Below, piece by piece: positions 16,577 through 24,410 of a stretch of 64,000 nucleotides of DNA. Every line of letters begins with the position of its first letter. Positions within the stretch are counted from its first letter, which is position 1. Source of the stretch: an uncultured Bacteroidales bacterium (GTDB taxonomy: Bacteria > Bacteroidota > Bacteroidia > Bacteroidales > UBA932). The notes under the pieces are model-generated. The model saw only the letters and a program-made list of their open reading frames with translations. It was not told the origin of the DNA and did not search any database. The position numbers and the translations under genes are program-made. Where the stretch lies: the NCBI GenBank assembly GCA_946415475.1, contig CAMKSQ010000003.1, positions 34,964-98,963 on the forward strand. The letters run 5' to 3'.

Positions 16577-17901
16577 TGGCCAAAATCTTTGTTCTCGACA
16601 CCAACATTATCCTGCACGACTACAAAAGCGTGCGGCATTTCCAGGAAAACGACATTGTAATTCCCATTGCCGTCATTGAGGAACTGGATAAGTTTAAAAA
16701 AGGCAACGACGCACTCTCATACAATGCGCGCGCCTTCATGCGAGATATCAACAAACTCACTGATAAACAGGCGTTTGGACCGCGCGGCGTTCCGCTGGGC
16801 GGCAAGTTGGGATATATCAAGATCGAGCCCAACCATCCCTTTGCGCCGGAGTTCCAGGATCTCTTTAGGGACGATATCCAGGATCACCGGATTTTGGCAA
16901 CCGCCATGTGGGTGCGGGACCAGCATCCGGACCAGTTTGTGGCGCTGGTCACCAAGGACATCAATTTGCGCCTGAAGGCCAAAGCCGCCGGTATGGAAGC
17001 GCAGGATTATCTGCGCGGTCGCGTGGATAACGAGGTGATGGAAAACCTTGAGCGTGAGGTGGTTGTGGTGGAAGCCTCGTCAGAGGCTGTTCAGCGGCTG
17101 GCCTATGGTCAGGACAATTGCCTGCCCTGGAAGGAGATTGCCCCCAAGGAGCCCCGGCCCAACCAGTTGTACAAGTTTTCCCTGGGCGGAGAGACGGTTT
17201 GCGGACGGTACGATGCCGGGCGCGGTGTCATCACCCTGGTGCGTGCGCACACGGCCTACGGCATCCGCCCCCGCAACGACGAACAAAAGTTTGCACTGGA
17301 CGCCTGCCTGAACCCGGCTATCCCGCTGGTGTCGCTCACCGGTGGCGCCGGCACGGGCAAGACGCTGCTGGCCCTGGCCGCTGCCCTGGAGCAGGCGGAT
17401 GAATATGACCAGATTATCCTGAGCAGGCCCACCGTGGTGCTGGGCGGCCAGGATATCGGCTTCCTGCCCGGCGACCAAAAGAGCAAGATGGGGCCGTACG
17501 TGCAGCCGCTCATGGACAACCTGGACGTGATCAAACGCTGCTTCAAGCCGGGCAGCAAACAGGCCCTGAAGATTGAAGCCATGCTCAAGGACGAGCGACT
17601 TTTGATTTCCCCCCTGGCTTATATCCGCGGCCGCTCCCTCGGCAAGGTGTATTTCATTGTCGATGAAGCCCAGAACCTCACCCCGCACGAGGTAAAAACC
17701 ATCATCACCCGCGCCGGCGAAGGCACCAAGATGGTCTTCACGGGCGATGTCTTCCAAATCGACCAGCCTTATCTGGACCAATGGTCCAACGGCCTCACCC
17801 ACCTGGGCGAGAAAATGCACGGCCAGCCGCTCTTCGAGCACGTCTTCCTCCGCAAAGGCGAACGCTCTCCCCTCTCCGACATCGCCGCAAAACTGCTGTA
17901 G
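16576..17901 (+). CDS. PhoH-family ATPase with N-terminal PIN domain
   Basis: Residues 1-150 form a PIN ribonuclease-like domain (FVLDTNIILHDYKS, with further acidic residues at EELDKFKKGND and DDIQDHRILATA). Residues 230-441 form the PhoH helicase-like ATPase with Walker A GGAGTGKTLLAL and Walker B VDEAQNLT. PIN-PhoH proteins (PhoH2) are known as RNA helicase/ribonucleases. The ATG overlaps the stop of the AIR-synthase-like gene by 1 nt, so the pair forms one translational unit. A bidirectional terminator follows. Confidence 0.9.
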   Translation: MAKIFVLDTNIILHDYKSVRHFQENDIVIPIAVIEELDKFKKGNDALSYNARAFMRDINKLTDKQAFGPRGVPLGGKLGYIKIEPNHPFAPEFQDLFRDDIQDHRILATAMWVRDQHPDQFVALVTKDINLRLKAKAAGMEAQDYLRGRVDNEVMENLEREVVVVEASSEAVQRLAYGQDNCLPWKEIAPKEPRPNQLYKFSLGGETVCGRYDAGRGVITLVRAHTAYGIRPRNDEQKFALDACLNPAIPLVSLTGGAGTGKTLLALAAALEQADEYDQIILSRPTVVLGGQDIGFLPGDQKSKMGPYVQPLMDNLDVIKRCFKPGSKQALKIEAMLKDERLLISPLAYIRGRSLGKVYFIVDEAQNLTPHEVKTIITRAGEGTKMVFTGDVFQIDQPYLDQWSNGLTHLGEKMHGQPLFEHVFLRKGERSPLSDIAAKLL

Positions 17902-17911
17902 GCCTTGACAA

Positions 17912-17950
17912 AAAAAGGTTGTGGCCCGAAAGGGTCACAACCTTTATTTT
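17912..17950. terminator. Bidirectional terminator between phoH-like gene and ppdK
   Basis: AAAGGTTGTG-GCCC-gaaa-GGGT-CACAACCTTT forms a long stem, with A-run on one side and TTTATTTT on the other. It suits the two convergent genes. Confidence 0.8.
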
Positions 17951-17971
17951 GCGAAGCAAATAGGGTTGGCC

Positions 17972-20698
17972 CTATTTGCTTTGGCTGATTTCAGCCTGCG
18001 CAGAAGCGAGGCGGGCGATGGGCACGCGGAACGGGCTGCAGGACACGTAGTCGATGCCGATGGTGTTGAAGAAGAAGATGGATTCAGGATCACCACCATG
18101 CTCACCGCAGATACCGCAGGTGAGGCCGGGACGTTTGCTGCGGCCCTTGTCCACACCAATCTTCACCAGCTGGCCGACAGCCTTCTGGTCAATGTGCTGG
18201 AACGGGTCGCCGTCCAGGATCTTGTTGCCAAGATAGTCACCCATGAAGGTGCCGATATCGTCACGGCTGAAGCCGAAGGTCATCTGGGTAAGGTCGTTGG
18301 TACCGAAGCTGAAGAATTCAGCAGCGCGGGCCATACGGTCTGCCGTCAGGGCGGCACGAGGGATTTCGATCATGGTACCGAACTGGTAGTCGATCATCTG
18401 GCCGCTGTGGGCCTCTACCTCTGCCTTGATGCGGTCGCAGATCACCTTCTGGAAGCTGAGCTCGCGGGCGCTGATGGTCACAGGGATCATGATTTCCGGA
18501 TGCGGGTGCAGGCCTTCCTTCTGGAGTTCTGCGGTGGCGGTGAAGATGGCACGATACTGGGTTTCTGCGATGAGCGGGAAGCTCACGTGCAGACGGACAC
18601 CACGGTGACCCATCATCGGGTTCACCTCGTGCAGGCTCTCACCACGCTTCTCGACTTCCTTCACGGAGATACCGAGATCCTTGGCCAGCTCTTTCTTCTT
18701 TTCTTCGCCCTGAGGAACGAACTCGTGGAGCGGCGGATCCAGCAGACGGAACACAACCGGCTTGCCATCCATCACGCGGAGGGTTTCCTTGACGGCGGCC
18801 TTCATGAAGGGCTCCAGTTCTGCAAGGGCGGCCTTGCGTTCCTCGTCCGTGTTGCAGAGAATCATCTTGCGGAGCTTGCTCAGCGGCTGCTCACTGTTGC
18901 GGCCATAGAACATGTGCTCAATACGGAACAGGCCGATACCCTGGGCACCGAACTTGAGGGCGCGGGCGGCATCTTCCGGCGTATCGGCATTGGTGCGGAT
19001 ACCCAGCTTGCGGAATTTGTCGCACATGCTCATGAACTTGGCGAACAGCGGGTTCTCGCTGGCGTCCATGGTTTCGATGGCACCTTCATAGACCAGACCC
19101 TTGGCACCGTTCAGGGACAGCCACTCGCCCTCCTTGAAGGTCTTGTTGACACCGGCGAAGGTGACGGTCTTGTCCTTGAAGTTGATCTTGAGGGCGTCGC
19201 AACCGACGATGCAGCACTTACCCCAACCACGGGCCACGAGGGCGGCGTGAGAGGTCATACCACCACGCTCGGTGAGGATACCCACGGAGGCGTGCATACC
19301 GTCGATGTCTTCCGGAGAGGTTTCCTCACGGACCAGGATGCACTTTTTACCGGCCTTCTGGAAGGCGATGGCATCCTCGGAGGTGAAGACGATCTGACCT
19401 ACGGCACCACCCGGGGAAGCGGGCAGACCCTGTGCCAGGACGGGGGCCTTCTTCTCGGAAGCGGGATCCAGGATGGGGTGCAGGACCTCGTCCAGCTGGG
19501 CGGGAGCAACACGCATCACGGCGGTCTTTTCGTCGATGAGGCCTTCCTCTACCATATCTACTGCCATCTGCAGGGCGGCCAGACCGGTGCGCTTGCCAAT
19601 GCGGCACTGCAGCATCCAGAGCTTGCCTTCCTGGATGGTGAATTCGATGTCCTGCATATCCTGGAAATGATCCTCCAGGTGCTTGCGGATATCGTCAAGT
19701 TCCTTGTAAACCTCCGGCATGGCGGTTTCCAGGGAAGCCAGATTCTTGTTCTTCTCGCTCTTGGTGGCCTCATTCAGCGGGTTGGGGGTACGGATACCGG
19801 CAACCACATCCTCGCCCTGGGCGTTGATGAGCCATTCACCATAGAACTTGTTGTCACCGTTGGCCGGGTTGCGGGAGAATGCCACACCGGTAGCGGAGGT
19901 GTCACCCATGTTACCGAATACCATGGACTGCACGTTTACAGCCGTGCCCCAGTCATCCGGAATATGCTCGATCTGACGATAGCGGATGGCGCGTTTGCCG
20001 TTCCAGCTCTTGAACACGCCGCCGATGGAACCCCACAGCTGAGCCATGGCGTCGTCCGGGAATTCTACGCCCAGCACTTCCTTGATGCGGACCTTGAAGG
20101 CCTCTGCCAGGTCTTTGAGCTGGTCTGCGGTGAGTTCAGTGTCGCTCTTGTAACCGTTGGCCTTCTTGACTTCCTCCATCATGCGGTCCAGCTGCTGGCG
20201 GATGCCCTGACCATCGGCAGGTTCAATGCCTTCTGCCTTTTCCATCACAACGTCGCTGTACATCATGATGAGACGGCGGTATGCATCGTAAACGAAGCGC
20301 GGGTTGCCGGTCTTTTTGATCATGCCGGGGATGGTCTTGGAGCAAAGGCCGATATTCAGGATGGTGTCCATCATGCCAGGCATGGAGCTGCGTGCGCCGG
20401 AGCGGCAGCTGACAAGGAGCGGATCGTTCTCATCACCGAATTTCTTGCCCATGATTTTTTCCGTAGCTTCCAGCGCTGCGGCTACCTCTGCCTTGAGTTC
20501 CGGGGTGTAGCCGCCGCCCAGCCGATAGTACTCGGTGCAGCATTCGGTGGTGATGGTGAAACCTGCCGGAACGGGCATGCCCAGGAGGTTCATCTCTGCC
20601 AGGTTGGCGCCCTTGCCACCCAGCAGCTCTCTCATCTTGCCGTCGCCTTCGGCGTGCTTTCCGCCAAAGCGATAGACTCTTTTCTTGATTTCTGCCAT
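17972..20698 (-). CDS. ppdK: Pyruvate, phosphate dikinase
   Basis: This 908-residue protein has the full domain order: an N-terminal ATP-grasp-like nucleotide-binding domain (LLGGKGANLAEMNLLGMPVPAGF), the swivelling phosphohistidine domain with catalytic His in GGMTSHAALVARGWGK, and the C-terminal TIM barrel with the active-site Cys in TCGICGEHGGD. It interconverts pyruvate/ATP/Pi and phosphoenolpyruvate/AMP/PPi in the cytosol, often the glycolytic or gluconeogenic direction switch in anaerobes. It is monocistronic: a terminator follows and a palindrome-containing promoter precedes it. The length agrees with the family (about 880-910 aa). Confidence 0.97.
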   Translation of the reverse strand: MAEIKKRVYRFGGKHAEGDGKMRELLGGKGANLAEMNLLGMPVPAGFTITTECCTEYYRLGGGYTPELKAEVAAALEATEKIMGKKFGDENDPLLVSCRSGARSSMPGMMDTILNIGLCSKTIPGMIKKTGNPRFVYDAYRRLIMMYSDVVMEKAEGIEPADGQGIRQQLDRMMEEVKKANGYKSDTELTADQLKDLAEAFKVRIKEVLGVEFPDDAMAQLWGSIGGVFKSWNGKRAIRYRQIEHIPDDWGTAVNVQSMVFGNMGDTSATGVAFSRNPANGDNKFYGEWLINAQGEDVVAGIRTPNPLNEATKSEKNKNLASLETAMPEVYKELDDIRKHLEDHFQDMQDIEFTIQEGKLWMLQCRIGKRTGLAALQMAVDMVEEGLIDEKTAVMRVAPAQLDEVLHPILDPASEKKAPVLAQGLPASPGGAVGQIVFTSEDAIAFQKAGKKCILVREETSPEDIDGMHASVGILTERGGMTSHAALVARGWGKCCIVGCDALKINFKDKTVTFAGVNKTFKEGEWLSLNGAKGLVYEGAIETMDASENPLFAKFMSMCDKFRKLGIRTNADTPEDAARALKFGAQGIGLFRIEHMFYGRNSEQPLSKLRKMILCNTDEERKAALAELEPFMKAAVKETLRVMDGKPVVFRLLDPPLHEFVPQGEEKKKELAKDLGISVKEVEKRGESLHEVNPMMGHRGVRLHVSFPLIAETQYRAIFTATAELQKEGLHPHPEIMIPVTISARELSFQKVICDRIKAEVEAHSGQMIDYQFGTMIEIPRAALTADRMARAAEFFSFGTNDLTQMTFGFSRDDIGTFMGDYLGNKILDGDPFQHIDQKAVGQLVKIGVDKGRSKRPGLTCGICGEHGGDPESIFFFNTIGIDYVSCSPFRVPIARLASAQAEISQSK

Positions 20699-20726
20699 AA
20701 GAAAAAAATATTAAGTATTTTTAAGA

Positions 20727-20752
20727 ATATTTGCACGTAATCATGCAAATAT
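20727..20752 (-). promoter_or_regulatory. ppdK promoter overlapped by a perfect 9-bp palindrome
   Basis: ATATTTGCA (20727-20735) and TGCAAATAT (20744-20752) form a perfect inverted repeat with an 8-bp spacer. The minus-strand -7 box TATATTTG overlaps its upstream arm, and the leader to the ATG would be about 40 nt. The arrangement resembles a dimeric repressor operator. Confidence 0.45.
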
Positions 20753-20784
20753 ACAATTATTTTGGCAAAAATGGAAAAGAATAT

Positions 20785-21669
20785 TTATTTGACTCTAAGT
20801 TGCTGTTGCGCGCCGGTCCAGCCGGCAATGTCCCAAGGCGTGAAATCGTAGGTCAGCGGTTTGCCGTAACAATGCTCGTAACAAGCTTTTTTTGCTTGAT
20901 AGTCAGCCTCACACATGGCAAAGCTATTCTCCCGCGCGTTTTTGAACGGGTCCGGGAAAATGGGGTCCAGGACATGAAGGGCCAGCTTCACCTGTTTGAA
21001 CTGCGGCGTCTGCTGCTGCGGGAGGTCCTGCATTTCCACAAAAGTAGGGATGATGGGAACGTTGTATTCGGCGGCAAACAGGAAGGCACCCCGCTTCTGC
21101 GGACGGGGTTTGCGGTAGTTGAACCACATCTCCTGCTCGGGGTAGATAAGGATGAAACGGTTCTGTTCCAGATGTTTACGCATGAGTTCACGGAAAGCCC
21201 CGTTCATGTAGGACGGTTCTTGGATCAAGGGAATTACGTCGATGTTGCGGAGCACGAAGCCGTTGAGGCCGGGCATCACAAAATTGGTTCCCTGGCTGAT
21301 GGCGACGAGTCGGCCGTGACCGGTTTGTTTGGCGAGTGTGCGGTGTACGCCGTTGTCAAACGGATTGAAATGGTTGCTTGTGACGAAAGCAGGGCCTTTC
21401 AGGGACGAAAGTTTATCTATTCCGCAGATTTCATTGATGCCTTCGCTATAGCGGCGGACCCAATAATCTACGATGCAGCGGGCAGCCCGGTTTTTGAGTT
21501 TAAACAGCGGACTGTCCAACGTATTGACATAGGCTAGAACGTTGTCTTGTAGCTTTTTAGGGTCCCATACGGGATCGAAGGGCTCGGTTTTGTCGCTGAA
21601 CCGGCCCTCCGCCGCCGCTTGGCGAATGGCAGCAATGGCCTTTTCCCGGCCTGGAGGCACTAGGAGCAT
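20785..21669 (-). CDS. Lysophospholipid acyltransferase-like protein (PlsC/LPLAT family)
   Basis: The 294-residue protein has the acyltransferase motif NHFNPFD (HX4D type, residues 98-104), followed by GTNFVMPGLNGFVLRNIDVIPLIQEP and YPEQEMWFNYRKPRPQKRGAF, which replaces the usual EGTRS block. It probably transfers an acyl chain in membrane lipid synthesis at the inner membrane; the substrate is uncertain. Its start overlaps the end of the GT8 gene by 10 bp, so the two are co-translated. That suggests a joint task such as glycolipid or envelope polysaccharide work. Confidence 0.75.
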   Translation of the reverse strand: MLLVPPGREKAIAAIRQAAAEGRFSDKTEPFDPVWDPKKLQDNVLAYVNTLDSPLFKLKNRAARCIVDYWVRRYSEGINEICGIDKLSSLKGPAFVTSNHFNPFDNGVHRTLAKQTGHGRLVAISQGTNFVMPGLNGFVLRNIDVIPLIQEPSYMNGAFRELMRKHLEQNRFILIYPEQEMWFNYRKPRPQKRGAFLFAAEYNVPIIPTFVEMQDLPQQQTPQFKQVKLALHVLDPIFPDPFKNARENSFAMCEADYQAKKACYEHCYGKPLTYDFTPWDIAGWTGAQQQLRVK

Positions 21670-22631
21670 AAGCGGAGCGACTGTTGACTGGCCATCAGCG
21701 TGCTGAACGAAACCGGTGCTTCTGCAAGGCGGGCAGCCATGTGAATCAGCTTTTTAATGGCAGCCTTGTAGTTTTTCATGGCGGAAGCGTCTTTCAGGAA
21801 GGCCCAGCGGCGTGAACGGATTTCCTGCTCAAAGCCGGATTGGGCGGCATATTTCCAGAAAAGTTCATCATAGGGGACGCTTTCATTAAGCCAGGGTTTG
21901 GAACCCAGGTTGAAATGAACGATTTGCGGTTCATCCATATGGGGCAAACACTCGGAGGGCATGGCATTCCATTCCGGATCCAGATAATGGATACCATGCT
22001 TGCACAGAGCGTTCAGGTAATCCTGGTCCGGAGCAACCGTTTCCAAACCATATTGAGCCACCATATCCAGGAAGCGACCGGCAAAATCCACCTCGCGAAG
22101 CCGTTTGCTGTTGAGCAGAAGTACACCGGAATTGACATAATTTTGGTGGTCAACGCCTACATATTTGTCAATATAGTGCATAAAAGGGGCTATTCGCTGG
22201 ATGGAGTAATCAGCAACGGCTCCGACCAGCTTTGTGCCCAAATGTTCCTGGTAAAGTTGCGAAATATCGCCCGGAACAACCAGATCTGCGTCCAGATAAA
22301 TGACTTTGTCGTATTGCGGGAATAATTCCGGAATGAAAAGCCGGAAGAAAATGGTAAGGGAAGCAAAGGCACCAAAACAGTGGTTCTGGAGTTGTTTTAC
22401 GCCAGGAAGGTTGGCCATTTGCTCCGTAAGGGGATTGAATTCGATGACAAAACCCTCCTCTGCAAGTGCAGAGAGCCGGTTTCTGTTTTCCGTCGAGATG
22501 TCGTCGGTAAGAATATGTATATGATAGGTATAACACCTGGAGGCGTTTGCCTTGATAGAACAGATAGCAGTTGCCAGGAACGGCGAATAGGCGTCGTTCA
22601 CGGAGAAAAAGATAGGAATGACCGTTTTCAT
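21660..22631 (-). CDS. Family 8 glycosyltransferase
   Basis: This 323-residue protein begins MKTVIPIFFSVNDAYSPFLATAICSI, the classic GT8 start, and has the metal-binding DxD motif in YLDADLVVPGDIS (about residue 106), NSGVLLLNSKRLRE and HFNLGSKPW near the C-terminus. GT8 enzymes are retaining transferases that use UDP-sugars, often for lipopolysaccharide core or surface glycans. The acceptor is not predictable. It lies first in a two-gene unit with the acyltransferase and is divergent from the LytTR gene. Confidence 0.88.
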   Translation of the reverse strand: MKTVIPIFFSVNDAYSPFLATAICSIKANASRCYTYHIHILTDDISTENRNRLSALAEEGFVIEFNPLTEQMANLPGVKQLQNHCFGAFASLTIFFRLFIPELFPQYDKVIYLDADLVVPGDISQLYQEHLGTKLVGAVADYSIQRIAPFMHYIDKYVGVDHQNYVNSGVLLLNSKRLREVDFAGRFLDMVAQYGLETVAPDQDYLNALCKHGIHYLDPEWNAMPSECLPHMDEPQIVHFNLGSKPWLNESVPYDELFWKYAAQSGFEQEIRSRRWAFLKDASAMKNYKAAIKKLIHMAARLAEAPVSFSTLMASQQSLRLCS

Positions 22632-22700
22632 TTTGCGCTGTTTTATTTGGTTCGCAGTGCAAAATTACGGCATATGCAAGGGCTTGGAAAATAAATGTTG

Positions 22701-22786
22701 TAGGGACGAACGATTTGGGGCGAAAATCTCTATTTAGGGATAAAAGTACAATTTTAGGGACGAAATGAAAAATTTTTGTAACTTTG
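22701..22786 (+). promoter_or_regulatory. LytTR gene promoter with TAGGGACGAA iterons
   Basis: TAGGGACGAA occurs at 22701 and 22755, with a variant TAGGGATAAA at 22735. The last two starts are 20 bp apart, two helical turns. A -7 box TAACTTTG lies at 22779-22786, and GGGACG appears again just before the ATG. Such direct repeats fit the tandem sites bound by LytTR domains, so autoregulation is possible. Confidence 0.45.
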
Positions 22787-22806
22787 TCCCTGTAAAATTG
22801 GGACGT

Positions 22807-23619
22807 ATGAAAGCCATTGCAAGAACCTTTTACAAGATGCCGCCCACTGTATTGTTCTTTACGGTGGCACCCCTGTTTTTCTTCCTGTTTGTCCTGGCCT
22901 ATGATCCGTTTCATATCTCGGATTTCCTTGCCGCCGGGCAAGGACGCTACACCTTAAACCTGATCATTAGCACCCTTATCGTGCTGGGCGTCATGGTGTT
23001 TTCCCGCATGTTGCTCTATCTGTTGCGTCGGGTGCTGGATCTCAACTGGTCCCTTTACGTACTCTGGTGTACGGGAGAAGTAGTTCTCATCGGCCTGTTC
23101 ATGTCCATTCCCATGGGAATTGGCTGGGCGGGAGTACAAACCTATTTCACCACCATGAGCCTTTGCGTATTGTACGCGGCGGGAATTCTGGTCTTTCCCC
23201 TCTCCATCCTCACAATGGCTGTCCAACTGCATGTCCTTGGGAAAAAAGCCAGGCTGGCGCCCATGGTGGACGAGCGGACGCTCATCCGCTTCTACGACGA
23301 ACAAAAACGACTCAAGATTGTGCTCAGTTCAGAAGCAATTCTATATATAGAGTCAGAGGACAACTACGTGCATATTATCTATCTGGACAGCGGGCGCGTA
23401 AAAGAGTTCACGCTACGCTCTTCCATGCGCGCACTGGAGGAGGCCGTGGAGCGCCATGGCCTGGTGCGCTGCCATCGTTCCTTCTTCTTAAACCCGGCTC
23501 ACGTGGAAATGCTCAGAAAAGATGCCGTAGGATATGCTCTGGCCCAGCTGGACCGTGAAGAAGTAAAGCAAATCCCCGTTTCCAAGCGCTATTATGAGGC
23601 TCTGACCGCCTTGTTGTAA
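22807..23619 (+). CDS. Membrane-anchored LytTR-type transcription regulator
   Basis: I prefer the ATG at 22807 (MKAIARTFYKMPPTV) because the tracked start at 22765 lies upstream of the -7 box. The protein (about 270 aa) has four predicted membrane helices in residues 15-140, then a LytTR DNA-binding domain (ILYIESEDNYVHIIYLDSGRVKEFTLRSSMRALEE...LVRCHRSFFLNPAHVE). There is no receiver or kinase domain, so it probably senses through the membrane part itself, as other Bacteroidota one-component LytTR proteins are thought to do. The gene is divergent from the GT8/acyltransferase pair, which are candidate targets. Confidence 0.85.
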   Translation: MKAIARTFYKMPPTVLFFTVAPLFFFLFVLAYDPFHISDFLAAGQGRYTLNLIISTLIVLGVMVFSRMLLYLLRRVLDLNWSLYVLWCTGEVVLIGLFMSIPMGIGWAGVQTYFTTMSLCVLYAAGILVFPLSILTMAVQLHVLGKKARLAPMVDERTLIRFYDEQKRLKIVLSSEAILYIESEDNYVHIIYLDSGRVKEFTLRSSMRALEEAVERHGLVRCHRSFFLNPAHVEMLRKDAVGYALAQLDREEVKQIPVSKRYYEALTALL

Positions 23620-23694
23620 ACAACTGAAATTTAATTAATTATCCTTACACTTTTAAAAATAAATTATTTTATTTAACAGAATTTGTAAGAAAAA

Positions 23695-23725
23695 TTTGTT
23701 TTTAGAATAAATGATTGTAACTTTG
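23695..23725 (+). promoter_or_regulatory. Promoter of a small-RNA candidate
   Basis: TTTG (23695-23698), 19 nt, TAACTTTG (23718-23725) is an exact consensus promoter. No credible gene starts on the plus strand for several kilobases, but two terminator-like palindromes follow within 110 nt. Confidence 0.7.
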
Positions 23726-23729
23726 CTTC

Positions 23730-23807
23730 GGATATCGAAGTGATTCGAGTCCATTTGTTAAGTTCGTTTTATATACCTGAACGGCACCCTTGGGGAGGGG
23801 TGCCGTT
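23730..23807 (+). ncRNA. Candidate small non-coding RNA (about 75-80 nt)
   Basis: The interval runs from the expected start of the consensus promoter to the end of a perfect 10-bp hairpin, AACGGCACCC/GGGTGCCGTT (23780-23807). A second perfect 12-bp palindrome, CCCATTTTGGGC/GCCCAAAATGGG, follows at 23808-23834. The only ORF (60 codons from a GTG) would run through both hairpins into a dispersed repeat, so coding is unlikely. I do not recognise the RNA family. Confidence 0.5.
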
Positions 23808-23834
23808 CCCATTTTGGGCAGGGCCCAAAATGGG
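23808..23834. terminator. Perfect 12-bp palindrome, probable terminator
   Basis: CCCATTTTGGGC-agg-GCCCAAAATGGG is perfectly self-complementary and directly abuts the preceding hairpin. It may end transcription of the small RNA and, from the other side, of the TlpA-like/GH53 unit. Confidence 0.5.
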
Positions 23835-23844
23835 AAGAATTCTT

Positions 23845-23896
23845 GCCGCGTTTACAGCTGAACGACGGTGTAGAGCCGATTTTTTGCAATCGCGGC
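23845..23896. repeat. 52-bp GCCGCGTTTACA repeat, single copy
   Basis: The unit starts GCCGCGTTTACAGCTG and ends TTTTTTGCAATCGCGGC, so its ends are imperfect inverted repeats. It is the same family as the paired copies at 28598, 30577 and 34231. Confidence 0.8.
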
Positions 23897-23899
23897 AAA

Positions 23900-24406
23900 C
23901 TAGAGCCGGGCTGCTACCTTAGAGAAGACAACAGTAGCAAGCTGGATGCGGCCGTCCGGGCCAATGAGGTAAGTGGCGGGAATCCAGCGAATGTTGTAGG
24001 CGGAGCCGATGGCGGAGTCTTTTTTGCCGGAGGCATCGAAGAGTTGCACGCCGCCCAGCGCGTTGTCGCGCACATAGGCCTCAAAAGCCTCAATTTTCCG
24101 GTCAAAGGAGACGGAAACAAACACTACCTTGGAAGGATTCACGGCGGCTTGGGCAGCCTTGATCTCCGGCGTTTCCTCGCGGCAATCCGGGCACCAGGAA
24201 GCCCAGAAATGCAGCACCACCTGCTTGCCACGGAAATCGCTCAGGCTCACGGACTTACCGTCGATATCCTTTAAGGTGAAATCCGGGGCAGCCGTGCCCA
24301 CCTTAAGCAGGTCTTTTCCATACACAACGTCCGGATCCTCGGAGGACTGTGCAAAAGCCGCAACACCTACCAGCAGAGCGGCCACAAAAGCAAAAATTCG
24401 TTTCAT
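23900..24406 (-). CDS. TlpA/ResA-like thioredoxin-fold protein, exported
   Basis: The 168-residue protein has a signal peptide (MKRIFAFVAALLVGVAAFAQ) and a thioredoxin fold of the AhpC-TSA/TlpA kind: APDFTLKDIDGKSVSLSDFRGK, the redox motif WASWCPDC (CxxC), and the cis-Pro loop IRWIPATYLIGPDG. It should act as a periplasmic thiol reductant. The gene follows the GH53 gene by 4 bp and probably shares its transcript, although no functional link is obvious. A 52-bp dispersed repeat begins just past the stop codon. Confidence 0.88.
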   Translation of the reverse strand: MKRIFAFVAALLVGVAAFAQSSEDPDVVYGKDLLKVGTAAPDFTLKDIDGKSVSLSDFRGKQVVLHFWASWCPDCREETPEIKAAQAAVNPSKVVFVSVSFDRKIEAFEAYVRDNALGGVQLFDASGKKDSAIGSAYNIRWIPATYLIGPDGRIQLATVVFSKVAARL

Positions 24407-24410
24407 ATCC

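Noticed and set aside
17921-20740. 939-aa plus-strand ORF
   Set aside because: It is antisense to ppdK, whose catalytic motifs are all intact; the long open frame is a codon-bias shadow.
23740-23922. 60-aa ORF starting at GTG in the small-RNA region
   Set aside because: It reads through two strong hairpins and a dispersed repeat, and its sequence is not protein-like.
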